In this document: in pieces, positions 11,491 through 23,965 of the stretch | How positions within the stretch are numbered: position 1 is the stretch's first letter | Layout of the letters: each line of letters begins with the position of its first letter | Origin: Xiphias gladius | Taxonomy: Eukaryota; Chordata; Actinopteri; Istiophoriformes; Xiphiidae | Assembly: GCF_016859285.1 (NCBI RefSeq) | Contig: NC_053422.1 | Location: 12,757,501 to 12,821,500 of the forward strand | Direction of reading: 5' to 3' | Length of the DNA: 64,000 bases | Made by a program: the position numbers and the translations under genes | The notes under the pieces: generated by a model | Database searches by the model: none | Seen by the model: the letters and a program-made list of their open reading frames with translations, nothing else | Told to the model about the DNA's origin: nothing

Positions 11491-13635
11491 TTTCAGTCAG
11501 GTTTTTATTTCTGTCTGAATGCCAACAGGAATTGCCAGGGGACCTGTAACACTACTCTCCACTAATGTGGACACACACACCTCGTATCCGACTGCACTCT
11601 TTAACACTATCACCAGGATCTGTCATCTTCGTTTTCCATCATCTCAAGATGCCAAGTTATGCAAGTTATGTAAGAAAAAAAAAAATCTGTTCTACAACAT
11701 ATTTTCAGAGCTGGAAAAGTATTTGTACATTGTAGCCGCTGTAATGTACATTACTTGTGAGAAGTAGACAAAGTTGCCATCACTTTTTCCTCCCACAGGT
11801 GCACGACTTCATGGAAAACGGGCGAAAAAGTAGGCTCACTAGTCAATTAGGTTATAAAACCGACACTCTCTCCTCAGGTTGTTGCTACTCGTCGCTACTG
11901 CTGTGAGCGGCGATCTGTGTGATCTGCTGCCTCCTGGTGGCTGAACGCTGTCTGCTCCGATTACATAAAACGGGGCTGTGTGTGTGAGTCATCACCCCCC
12001 AGTGAGGACAGATGGGAGGTGTGTTTGTGTGTGTGTTTGTGCGTGTTTGTGTGTAGGACTGGGCGGAGCAAACAGCAGTGGACTGTGAAATAAGGGCTTT
12101 CCCCTCTCTCTTTTTTACCCCCCCTCTCTCTCTCTTTCCATAGTTTTTTTTTTTCTTTGTGGGTCAGGAGAATCAGTTAGCACGCAAGTAAAGTGCTGTG
12201 ACAGTAAAATTAGAAAAGACGGCTGCAGAGCTTCAGTCTTTCTTTAATTTAAACTGCAGCCCTTCCTAATGAATCAAGGGATGTTTGGAAGTGGATACAA
12301 GACTTCATCCGCCTCGTCCATACGCAGAAATGCAACGTTTTTAGGTCATTAGTGAAGATGACAGAAATCCAAATGGGGCAGTGATATATATATATTTTTT
12401 GTATATCTGTAAAATATTTTAGCATGGAGCTTGTTTTGGACAGGACAGAAATCATGACGATGTAGACGTGAATATAGGGTTTTAAATGTAGGAAGTGAAT
12501 ATACCCTGCTTCCAACGGGTCTGCTGAGTGTGTGGGTGCAGGTGAAGTGCAGGGAGGTGGTTCTGGGATATTTGAACACACTAGTGACCCTTCTCTGTGT
12601 CATGGGCCCCACTCAGTGAGCTACTGATAGGGGGCCCACCTGATGACCCTGTGGACTCGCCTGCACTCTTACGCTCATACTCAGCTGCATATTGAAACCA
12701 TACCAGCGGAGCTATCGGCAATACTAGTGAAACTAGCTGAACAGTGATGGTGGTTAGACTACAGCTCTCTGCTTGGATGAGAGTAGGTTTCGAAATTCAG
12801 TTTAGAGGGGCATTATGTCAGAGACTGGTTTTCGAAATGTTTCTAATACAACTGATGGCTATGTGTAGGACTAGTGGGGCTGGACAAGCGGGGATGATGG
12901 TTGGACTGCTGAGTGACCCGTGGCTGCCTGTCAAGCCAGTGGGGCCGGCTTTTGGCCCAAATAGATATGTAGATTTAAGGCCAGGTCACACCACAGAGTA
13001 TGTACTCTATGTTTGGGTGAAAGTACAATCTAGAGGGAGCTTAAAGGTACATTAGAAATTGGTGTTGCCTGTCAGAGGGTTCAGTAGGACGGCATAGTTA
13101 GCAGCGTTCGGGACGTCTCATCCCCTGCGTGGAAATCAGTCCTGGATGATCCCCTGGAAGGCATCAGGGAAGCAGCTGTGCGCTGACCTTTAGCGGACAT
13201 GGGGCGGTTAACCGGACACATGTCCGCAAAACCAACCAGTTAAGCCTTCAACTTTGAATTCTTTACTCATGTTAAGCTAAAATATACCGTTTGAAAAACA
13301 CTTCTGATAAAGCAGAAATCTCACCTCTGTTTCACTTTTCCAAGTACGTTTTCTAATGCGGAGTCTTCTTCACCTCATCGTGGAGGGTCAAGTCATAATG
13401 GGCTTGTTACTGCCCCCTGAGGCTGAGGGTGGAAAACACCCACTGGTACTTGACAGTTGGTGAGTGGCTGTTTTTTTCCCCCAATGGCCACAAGGGGCAG
13501 CACTGAGCCCATCCTACACTTGAACGTACCGTGCTAACAACCCACTGCAAGGCCTAATGATAAAACATCATATAACATTACTGAGCTTCAAACAACAGTA
13601 CTCACCCAACTTTCAAAGAATTATCAATAAAGATT
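11490..13635. other. Gene-free spacer
   Basis: No supported exon. Features seen are a (TG)n-rich stretch near 12,018-12,055, a pyrimidine tract near 12,100-12,150, and a possible repeat fragment near 13,370-13,520. A 103-codon plus-strand frame at 12,744-13,055 has no recognisable domain. Confidence 0.45.
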
Positions 13636-13639
13636 ATTA

Positions 13640-13925
13640 GGGCTATAATTAATTACTATTTCCATTATTGATTAAACTGAAAATAAATTATTTTTTGATT
13701 AATTAATTGATCATTTGGTCTATAACATGTTAAAAAAAATTAAATGTTTCAATATCTTTTACCCACAGCCAGAGGTGATGTAGTCAAAGACATTTCTTAA
13801 TGCAATCAACAGTCTTAAATCAAATTGATATAAAACAGAGAAAAAGCAGCAAATCCTGACTCTGGAGAAGCTCGAGTTAGAAAATGTTAAATAATTGCCA
13901 ATTAGTATTCTGTTGATTGACTAAT
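13640..13925. repeat. Dispersed repeat of the ttgattaatt / ggtctataaa family
   Basis: It contains ctataattaattactatttc, tgattaattaattgatca, tttggtctataacatg and aatcctgactctggagaagc. Similar sequence is found at about 39,895-40,205, with weaker relatives near 25,030-25,340 and 58,975-59,465. This is one of the most frequent dispersed motifs in percomorph genomes. It codes for nothing recognisable. Confidence 0.55.
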
Positions 13926-14744
13926 CAACAAGATGTAAAGGTATATTGTTTTATTTGGGTTCAAATCTTAGACCAAAAAAAAAAAAAAAAAAAAAAACAA
14001 CAACAAAGTACAACAACCGATCAGCAACGTGACAATCCGAAACATGGCAGTTACGGAGAGCTTGAACATAGGAATGACCAGTGGAGGGTGAAGGAGGAAC
14101 GTGGATGCTGAGGTCTTATCCGAGTGGTTACTGAATCACGTCTGTCAACAGGAAACAGGGGGCTGACAAGAATAAAGTGACAAACAGAGTGGAACTGAAG
14201 ATAAGGATGTAAACGGGTGAAAACAAATTAATCTAATGACGCTGGGCGTGACTCACTCCACCTGTCGGCAAATGGCACAGATTTGCTATCACCCTGATAC
14301 AGGTGTGAAGAAAAGAAATCCCTTTTTATACACACTAACCACAGAATGAGGCTGTCAGAGAGGTGTAAAGTAAAAAATAACTTTAAAAATGATATCCTAG
14401 AAAACAAAAAAAACTGACACATACAACTCGAGGGAACAATTTGACTGGACTAACTATTTTAAGGCTGCTTTTTATCTGTGAGACATTACTGCTACAGTAC
14501 AGTATTTCCATACTGTACTGTCTGTATATTTCTTGCAGGTAATATGGTGGGCTGACAGAATTGTGTGGCTTTCTTTGGAACAACTAAGTACAAAAAGCTA
14601 AGAGTGTAACATCACAGTGACTGGTTGAACTGCATTGACCACTTCTTTTTACAGCTTCTTTTTCCCTTTATGCATCCGTGTTTCTCCCCAGCTCTTTCTC
14701 TCCATCTTTTCTTTCTGTCCCTCCAGTCTTCTTCTCCTTCCTCT
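13926..14744 (-). other. efemp2: Probable efemp2 3' UTR and downstream flank
   Basis: This is sequence downstream of the efemp2 stop codon on the minus strand. A minus-strand AATAAA (tttatt at 13,950-13,955) could mark the transcript end, giving a 3' UTR near 0.8 kb; other sites are possible. A perfect 12-bp hairpin lies at 14,494-14,521. The window shows no other gene here. Confidence 0.4.
14494..14521. repeat. Perfect 12-bp inverted repeat (hairpin) in efemp2 3' flank
   Basis: acagtacagtat at 14,494-14,505 and its exact reverse complement at 14,510-14,521 are separated by four bases, ttcc. In an RNA from either strand this gives a stem-loop. It lies within the presumed efemp2 3' UTR. Confidence 0.8.
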
Positions 14745-17700
14745 TTAAAAGGTGTACGGCCCGACGTAGATGGAGAGTCTGAGGGCAGAGCTGCCATGGT
14801 AGCTGAGCAGAGGGTTAACCGACACCATCTCCAGGTCCAACGTGTACTCTCTGGGCCCCGACACAGCGCGGGCCAGCACCAGCATGGCACTGATATTATT
14901 GATTTGCTGGAGAAAGAAGAAACAAATATTACTAGGTACGTTTCTGCAGCAGAGGGAACTGTCATCATTGTTCGGGTGAGTTTTTGAACTTCTATACCCA
15001 AAAGCACATGTAAAGAAAGCGTTTTCGACCATCTAGAAAAATGCTTTATGAATAAAATGTATTATTATTGACAATATTGTTTTAAAATAAAGCACAGGTT
15101 CACTGTTTTTCAGCCACGACATATTCATGTTATTCACCATTACTTACACTGAGTTGCCAGTTTACGAGGTACACCTGTCTAAAAGTGATGTAGTCAAATA
15201 CAAAAGTTGTGCAATAAATCTTATTTTAAAGAGGTGTTCATTCAACTGGATGATCATGTTAGAGACAGTGTAGCCCAATCATCGGAAAAGTAGCCCAGTT
15301 TTTAATTTTCATTTTGGCCTTCCTACATTATACTCTATATATGTAACTACATATATTGAATGTGAGATTAAATATCAGTATAATCAAATGATTTTTTTTT
15401 TTTAGAGTTTTTTGTATAATGTTATATTTAACATTAAAGACTTTTAAAAGTCTTCACTTATATGAACAGAACTTTTACATGAAAAAGTAAGTATAATGAT
15501 GCCATGGATTGAGTTACTCTGTGGACTACAACTTCAGCCCCATTTTTTCTATAGCCTCTATTTGTTTACATTTTGGAAAATTAAGTACGCCGAATTCACT
15601 TTTAACAGCATCTGTTTGCTACGTACCACTGGATGTACTGACAATTATCAGTGAATTACTTTGATACTGAAGAAAACTTAAAAACCTAATGATTCTCAGA
15701 CATGTTCTGGAGTGATTAGGAGAGTGCTGTGTCTATGATTTCTAAGCGGGTTCGTGGAAGTTTATATTTGATGGACATCAGAGAAAATTGTATCCCCGGA
15801 AAGCGTGAGACACACTGAATCTAAAATAAGTGTATCTGCTAGTGCTGCAGCTGTTGATAAGTGGGCCAAACTACGATAACTAGCTTCCTGTTGTTTTGCA
15901 TGCACCTGTCCCTCTCACCGTGTGCAGCATCTTTGCCTCACCTCTCTACCTTGGCGCCTCCCTTACACATTAAACGTCTGGAGTATTGCCAAACTTTTCA
16001 TTGGTGGAAACTGCCCTAATGGTACCAAAAAAAAGTTGCCGAAATTTGAATGAGGCAGAGATATAGGAATTCAAGAACTATGACAAATCGTGTTTTCAAA
16101 AATACATAACTCACAGTACAGTTAGCCTCGCTCTCTACGACCAATTAAAAAAGTTCACAACCTATGCTTCCTGTGATGTTTAATCTACTTTATTTTTCAC
16201 AAAATCCTGCTTCTGGCACAGAATTAGGTAAGAGAATTTAATGATACTATATATAAAATTCATAAACCCTTTTTATTAATGACACTGGTGGCCATTAAGT
16301 GAATTTCGGACAGCATCCTGTTGCTCGCACTTGCCTGCCCACAACCTCGCACTCCTACACGAGACCGAAGGTGATGGACTGTCATCATGTTGATAGATGA
16401 CGTAACTAAAGCTTATCATAGTTTGACTATAAACAACATTTGAGACAATAGACCAGATCTGAATCTCCAGCACTGGCACAGTACTAAAACAAAGTGTGGA
16501 GATAGGTCTGGCTATACAAGACTATAGTTTGACTAACATTATTTTTTGTTAAATAGAATTTATAAAGCATAATGTCGTTATCAGTTTGCTAGCTAGCAAT
16601 ATATAGGCTAGTCACGTTGAACTAATCCATTCTTGTTGCATGATACGCTGACTGCATTTATTTGATACGTCAGCGTTGGCTAGCTAGCCAGCTATATCAA
16701 TCGCTGCTCGTCTAGCTTTCACAGAGAGGCTCAGCTATGTCAGCACAGCTAAATTTGCGAGATGATGAACGGTTCTACACTTGATTATTGACATGATAGT
16801 TTCCATCACATCACTCTCATTTCGCTAAATCAACGCACTCAATGTTTCAGCAATATAGAATAGACCTTTTATATTGTCGAGTATCATTACTGTACTGAAT
16901 GGGTCTGGCAGTGGATTGAGACAACAATAATCCCGAACTAACGTCAGTTATAAACACAGTATAGAGTAGGATGAGTAATGTTAGATTGGAGATAATGCAC
17001 ATAAAATATACAAAGTAATAGTTTGTACAGAACAGACATTTTGTATTGTGCTGGGAGCCAGTTGTTTATTGATGTTAGCGAGCTCCATTGCTAAGCTAAC
17101 GTTAGCTAGTGTGGTACACTGTTGGTGCTGTAGGGGAGCAGAGGAGAGGCATTTAGGCAAGGCCTGGAAAAATCGTCCCGAGTCTTTTACATATCAGTTT
17201 ACAGGCTGTTATACGCAACTGAGAAAAGTGGAGGAGGTCTCATTTTTTACGTTACGTTACAAATCGTTCACACATTAGCCATAAAAGAGTGATTAATAAA
17301 TGTAAATTTCTTTACATTGTCACATATAGTACCTTTAAATTAAAGAAAGCTGATTTTTTTTTTTTATCAATAAAGCATATAAACATGTCAGACTACTGTA
17401 TCCTGTGAGCTTCCTGTGTATACAAAAGAACATGTGTTCTTAAAGGAGTAAAGGATTGCTCAATTACACAATGTTTATGCCAAATCTTGAGCTGCAACAG
17501 TGGGTTTAGTTTCTCAATAGCAAAACTATCAGGAAGGTTAACCAATGTATGCTAGTAAATAATGGGAAAAAAACATTTTTATAAGGTCTGTGTTGAAAAA
17601 CGGTGAACCATGAACACCAAAAATCTATATCTATATCGATAGTTACACCATAATGTGACACTAAAGCTCAATTTAATGTCAATCGATTTTTTAGGTAGTT

Positions 17701-20700
17701 CAGTAGCACTTCAATGCAGTCCGACTCCCCAAATCCATTTAATACGCTTTTCACACCTATGCTTTTTCACTTTCTGGACTGTGACAAGTCAAAATGTCTG
17801 TTGTGAAAAGGGCCTGGTGGTAGAAGAAACTCTCAATACGTTTGACCAGTAAACGCAGAATTATTTGTAAAGGTGGACTGGTATGACTCAAGGTGGTGGG
17901 TAACTTGTAGCTGATGTAGCTTAAGTTGAGAGGGAACCCCCATCATATGTAGTGTACACTACCGACTGACCAGGGTTCAGTTAATAAAAAGTTTGTCCTG
18001 TTCCAATATATCCACCTAACCCCCACGAAGAACCGTTTCTTATGGTCATTGCAATTAAACATCACAAGTTTTTCAGTCTGAACACAGGTTCTGTCAACCG
18101 TTGCATAGGTAAGCTGAGCCAATCAGCATCAAGTCAGTGCGACATCGCGCTCCCCATCGTGCTCTGCCCTGTAACAGTTCTCACCCTGATGTAGAAGTCT
18201 CCGTTCTCGTCACCGGAGCGGATGCGGAAGGTGTTGTAAGCCCCCGGAGAGACGCTGGTGGCCTGAATCTGGAAGATGTCGGAGGGGACGGAGCGCTCCG
18301 AGGTGATGGTCATGTAGCGGTGGACGATGGAGAAAGGCAGATCTCGACAGGCGGGCTTGCTGACAGGACACACACAGCGGCTGGACACACACAATGGTAA
18401 AAAAAAAGAAAAAGTCAGAGTGATTTGCATCTCTTTGTAGTCATTTGTGCGTCTTTGTGATCGTTTTGCATCTCAATGTAGTTGTTTTGCGTCTTTTTGC
18501 AGTAATTGTGTAACATCGTTTAGACTTTACAACAAGAAATGTTAACAGACCCATGGGCCCCTGAGCCCTTTGGGCCCCTTCAGTAATCCATTCACGATAG
18601 TAGGAGCAGAAACGCATCAACAGTAGTTCATAAATAAGCCAGCAGAGGGAGTAATATGACCAAGAGGAAAGTTCTCCTAAAATCTAAACAAATATTGAAC
18701 AGTAGCCATTTTTTCCCTCATGTTTTTGTAAAACACAATTTATACCACCAAGTCATCTGGGATATATTAATACTGAACCACACCTGTTACCAATCCAACA
18801 CTTGTTCACAACTGTAATAGTTTTCCTATTGCACAGGACCATGTTCAAAAGAAAAGGTTGCAAAGTTGGACTCATATGTGGAAAAAAAAATTGGGGTAAT
18901 CTTGCAGTATGAGCCATACTCCATACAGGGGCTGATTATATTCCGAGTTGAGGACCCAGCACATATTTGAGTAATTGGGAAAAAGTGTGTGAAAGTGTGT
19001 GTTTGTCTATGAACACACTCGAGCTTTCATGAGGTGTCACTCACTTCTCAGACACTTGGATGTATGGGTCTTGGCATCGGTTGGTGTCCACACACTGGTA
19101 TCGTCCGTGGATATTCACACATGTCTGTGTCTCAGTACACTGGTGTTCACCTGTTTCACATTCATTTATATCTGCCGAGGGAAAAAAGCTCATGATGTTT
19201 AACTGCACAGGAACAAGACAAGACAGGCGTGTACAACAATAGAGCCGCTGTCAACGAATGAATAAGTACTGACTCAGCGGAGCATTTGCGACTCTGAGAG
19301 CAGAGAGGTGTTAGTTTTGGGAGGAAATGGAAGCAGGTGTGCTTACCCTGGCACAGTCTGGTTCCAAGCAGCTGGTATCCTTCCGGGCACACACAGGAGA
19401 ACTTCCCTGGCTCATTGACACACTGGTACTGGCACAGGTAACTGGAGTAGCTGCACTCATCGATGTCTGTCATGTTGCAAGTTCAGATTTTTATTAACTG
19501 TCCACCATCAAAGACAGAAGGGGTCAGACAGAGAGTGTCTCTTACCGTTACAAGCAAAGCCGTCAGGCCCCAGCTCGTAGCCCTGGTCACAGCGACAGAG
19601 GAAGGTCCCATATGTGTTGTAACACCTCTGAGAGCAAGGGGCACCCATGTCACATTCGTTCACATCTGAAAGGAGGTAAGGTAGATTTTATAGTACACTG
19701 TAGATGTAAACTTTAAATGCCGCATAAGGTTTTCGTTATTTTTGTGGTAATCCAGACTGGAAAGCAAACACATCCCCAAATCTTTTATAGGTTCTGGATC
19801 CAAAACTCAAACTCATGAAGGCAGAAATCTGAATGAAAGCTCCAAATACATTTAAAGTCCCTAAAAACATATTTTCTAAATCAGCTTATTACTTTGAGTG
19901 ATGGGATCCAACATGTACTATTTAACTACCAGTTGAAACACTTTTGGTTTCTTCACCATGAGAGATTTATATCTGTGCTGTTTTTCTCACTGGTTTAAAC
20001 TGAGGTGACTTCACATCCTGTACGTCCTTGCATCAGTTAGAGTTTACCGATAATAAATCAAGAAGTAATGACAATTGTGGGTTTGTTGTTAATGTTGCCA
20101 AACCACTGTAAATCAAATGTGATCAAACCACAACAGATGAAGAATATTAACAGAGGTTTTGAGCATTAAAACCTGAATAAATAATTAGATTTTACACACA
20201 AAATTTACTGTATGATTGGCTTGGGAGCTGAAATGATTTATGAAAAAAAAACTTGCTCACGAAAACAATTGGTAGTTGCAGCCCTAATTAGTTTATAGGA
20301 AATAATGTATTAGTACAGATTAAACTGCTGAACAGTATATAAAATAGTTAAAATTAACTCCACTTTGACTAACTACTACATTAATTGCTTCGGACATGAT
20401 TATACATCAGTAATAATACTCCTATTCTATACCATATAATAATATTACTCTGACAGGGACCATTCTGCTGCATAACAAGTACTTTTACTTTTGATACTTT
20501 ATATTTTGCTGTTATTAATTTTATACTTTTACGAGTGAGATTATGAAAGCAGGACTTTTACTTGTGTGGAGTAGTTTTACAGTGATGTACTGCTACTTTT
20601 AGCTAAGTGGCCTAAATGATCTTAATACTTCTTCCATTACCGGTTGCATCACTCACCAATGCAAGATCGGTTGTTTCCTGCCAGCTGGAAACCAGGTTCA

Positions 20701-22669
20701 CACTGGCAAGAGAAGGAACCGGGGACGTTGACACAACGATGTTGGCAGTATCTGTACCTGCACTCATCGATGTCTGAGAGAGAGAAATAAGAGTCAGAAG
20801 AGGTTATTAATCTCACCCCTGCCACTACAACTAACTTCACCACAGGCCATGTAGTAAAACCTTTTTTCTGAGTTGCCATATTCAAACCTACATAGCTACA
20901 CTAGTTAAAGGATAATTCAGATAATCTCACCGATACACTCTGTGCCAACCTTGCGGTAACCATCCGGACACTGGCAGGTGAAGGCACCCAGTGTGTTGAT
21001 ACACTGCTGGCTGGGCTGGCAGTCATGTTCGTCTCGCTCACACTCATCGACATCTGTGTTTGTGGGTGAAGTGAAACAGAGACACGAATGTCAAAAATGT
21101 GGTTGCTGTGAGCAAACGCAGCATCATTCAGCCTGACTGAGCGATACGCTTGTTAAGAGGGGAGACTGTGGCGATTCTGCTCCCCTCATTTACACCCAAC
21201 AGCTGATATTATCACATCATGTTGAATCATGTTTGCTGTCTCATGCAGACCAAGATGAACACCTCACTGTCCTCTGAGCGCAAGTAGGTTTCTCGGCCCT
21301 TAAAACACAGCAGCTGTCCTGGTGTGAAATCTTCCACATTCCTACACTGTCTGTCTGCCCCATGTGGACTCATACTCATTCACACCCACACAGATTGAGC
21401 CAACACGCTGCCTCCAGTCCCGACACCTGCTACGGCCACCTGTCCCTCACAATCTGTGGCCACTAACAATAAATTTACACAATCACACACACACACACAC
21501 AAAGGTGCTTTATAATCATTCATCCTGTTGCCACCTGTCCACCAGACACCCACCGACACAGCTCTCTCCCTGCGGCTCATAGCCCAGAGGGCAGGGGTTA
21601 AAGGGCTCGGTGGGCGTGATGGGAGGCTCCGGAGCTGGGATGACTGACGCAGAGCGAGGGAGGCACAGGTACCCTCCGTAGTGGTTGAAACACTTCATTT
21701 CCCCCTTGCAGGCATCTGGAATGGTCTCACACTCGTTTATATCTGACGGGAGATGCAGAGAGGGAATATTTAATTACTGAGCGTGAAGTACAGACAGTGG
21801 GCAGAGACAAATCAAGACAGGACAGGGCTTGGAGAGCAAGAGGACAATCAAAGCTGTTACTGTACATGAGAACTTGGCGTTGAGGGGGAATAACTATAGG
21901 TGAAAGAGAGCTTTACCTTTACAGTGCTCAGTCTGAGGGTCCCAGTGATACCCATCTGTGCATTCCTAAAAGCAGCAGAGAGAAAAAGAGAGTGTGAGAA
22001 AACGATGGAAAGAAAGATGTGAACAGTACCTCTGAGCCATAAAGTTGCATAATAAATTCATAATACATAATAAATTCCCCAGTAGTGGGACATAAAAAAA
22101 GAAGCAGCGATAGAAAAACTTGTTTCCATGTAGGAGTGCTGGGCCAAAAAGACAAGAAGTCTGCTGCTGTTAAAGGAAGTATGACAGTTTAAACTGCTTT
22201 CCTTAAGCCAAATGTCATTTCAAAAACAAAGAGTGTAAGATCAGTGTTTGGAAAAAGGGTGAATATCATTCTGGGAGAAAATATATTGATGTGAGCTGCA
22301 TGGAAAGAAAAAGTGAGGTCTAAAGAAACATGGAATTAAAACTAAAATTACCCCCAGCTAGGATTACTATAAAATGTTGGACGTGGAAAACTGCTGTGGA
22401 CTATTAAAGCAGAAGAAGAAGAGCTAGTAAAAAAGGAGAGCTAAGAGAGGGGAATTGAGGCCAACATTTCAACACAAAAATATCAACCGACAGTTGTAAT
22501 ATACAGAAAAAGAAAGGAATAAGAGAGAAGAGAAGAGAAGGAGGGAGAGAGATTCATCCATCCTTACCGTGTAGGTGTCACTTTCTGTAGGTGGCTGTGA
22601 AATAGCAGTGCGGAGGAGCACTGACACACATATGCACACGCACAGGTTTGACACACAAGCACCCTGCAT
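14745..22669 (-). CDS. efemp2: EGF-containing fibulin-like extracellular matrix protein 2 (fibulin-4)
   Basis: Secreted matrix glycoprotein; family members bind lysyl oxidase and tropoelastin and are needed for elastic-fibre assembly. Coding exons (minus order): 22669-22568, 21965-21917, 21742-21554, 21053-20931, 20773-20657, 19665-19546, 19466-19347, 19171-19045, 18380-18185, 14906-14745. They join in frame to 434 residues (human about 443). Residues 1-34 hold a signal peptide (hydrophobic core VCICVSVLL). An atypical calcium-binding EGF module with a Pro-rich linker spans 51-113. Five further modules begin DVDEC, DIDEC, DVNEC, DIDEC and DINEC at 114, 155, 194, 234 and 274, each essentially one exon. 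The fibulin C-terminal domain spans about 319-434 ([20 protein letters not shown]; ends YVGPYTF). [16 protein letters not shown] and [16 protein letters not shown] match EFEMP2 rather than EFEMP1. A probable non-coding first exon lies near 26.8-27.0 kb. Fish can keep two copies; which one this is cannot be told here. Confidence 0.95.
14907..18184. other. Large last intron of efemp2
   Basis: A 3.3-kb intron before the final exon. It includes a short copy of the gtctaatgcaacac repeat family at about 15,160-15,245. Otherwise it is AT-rich with no supported nested gene. Confidence 0.6.
18420..18602 (+). repeat. Minisatellite-bearing dispersed element, copy 2
   Basis: Inside an efemp2 intron. Three to four units like tgcatctctttgtagtcatt are followed by gggcccctgagccctttggg and cagtaatccattc. 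It has the same architecture as copy 1 at 10.7-11.5 kb but is much shorter. Confidence 0.7.
20285..20640 (+). repeat. MITE-like dispersed element fragment in efemp2 intron
   Basis: acaagtacttttacttttga, aggacttttacttgtgtgga and aatacttcttccattacc follow the order of the CAGTGGTGGAA-ended family. The left end is indistinct. Confidence 0.45.
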
Positions 22670-23384
22670 ACTAATGCATTAATTGGCGGGAGATGGGACA
22701 GGAACACACGTACAACATGCACACGAACACACACACACGCACACACACAACTATCGGACAGGTAGCAGTGCCTTGAAGATGAGACTTTGGGATGTACAGA
22801 GCAGCCAAGAAGTGGTATCTGTATTTCAGAGACACATAGAGGGAAAGAGAGGTGGAAAAAAGACATAAAAGAAACTATGTTAGAACCCAGAAATCACAAA
22901 ATGGTTCGATTCAGTCTCAAAAGGCACTGGTGCTGTAAGCTGTTCCCACAGCTGAAATGGATAAATCAACTCAAGTTCAGTGTTTGTCAACCAAACAGTT
23001 CTCCCTTGATTGGAGCAAGAATAAATGGAATAAATCAGTCTGCCAGGTAAAAACATAAACATTGTGACGTACTCCATCCTTCAGCTGAAAATAACAAAGT
23101 CAACATCACAGAAATACTCTCATATTAGCTGCTCACAGAAAGCCCTCTGTGTCTGCAGACTGGCAGACTACAACTCGCTGGAATGATAGTCTCGCTGAGC
23201 GCTGCCTCCAGAGGTTCAGTTTACTGTGAATCAGGGCAGCGTCGGTGGGAGCACATAAATGCTGGCTATTACTTGCATATTTTACAACAGCATCTCCTGC
23301 TTAGCTGCCCCAGTTCCCGAGCTAAACTTCAAGTTAATTTGTCTCTGTGACAAGGACTCTCCTTCTCTTCAGATGCTGTGTTGT

Positions 23385-23965
23385 GTGGAAAGTAGCTAAG
23401 TACATTTACTCAAGTTACTTAAGTACAAGATTATATAAGTACAATTTTAGGAACTTTACTTCCATTTTATGGTACTTTACACATCTAGAGTCATTATTTA
23501 CTTTGATTTTACATACAGAACATATGATTAACTTATAAAATATGATGTATCATTATAGATTAAAGGCCCTGGGCACCCACTCGACTGGGTGTACTCATAA
23601 GATGTTGGAGTTTGATCAAAGCTCTGCAGGTATTTATGTGAGCTCACCAATAAGAACGACAAAGCTGCAACTTGTCCTGCAACAAAACTAACAGAAGAAA
23701 AATTAGTAAATTGGAACTTGTTTTACAAGATCATAACTGCACCCAAAATGATATCTTGTGCGAATAAGATGAATTAAAATCATAATCTTTCAGGACCTTG
23801 GGATCTGCATAATTTTACACTTAAGGATAGGACATAAAGGATACTTTTAGTTTTTGTTTTTTTCAGGACTTTTGATTATCATATATTATTATATTTATAG
23901 TAGAGTATTTTGACATTGAGACATTGCTACTTTTACTTAAGGGTCTGAGTACATCTGCCACCAGA
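23385..23965 (+). repeat. MITE-like dispersed element
   Basis: It begins gtggaaagtagctaagtaca and tttactcaagttacttaagt, continues with tttacttccattttatggta, and ends tacttttacttaagggtctg then catctgccaccagag. This is the CAGTGGTGGAA family, with a central segment that differs from the usual one. Confidence 0.55.

Noticed and set aside
12744-13055. 103-codon plus-strand frame
   Set aside because: No recognisable motif and no neighbouring exon-like sequence.
18137-18400. Plus-strand frame opposite an efemp2 exon
   Set aside because: Antisense shadow of the real exon encoding the start of the fibulin C-terminal domain.
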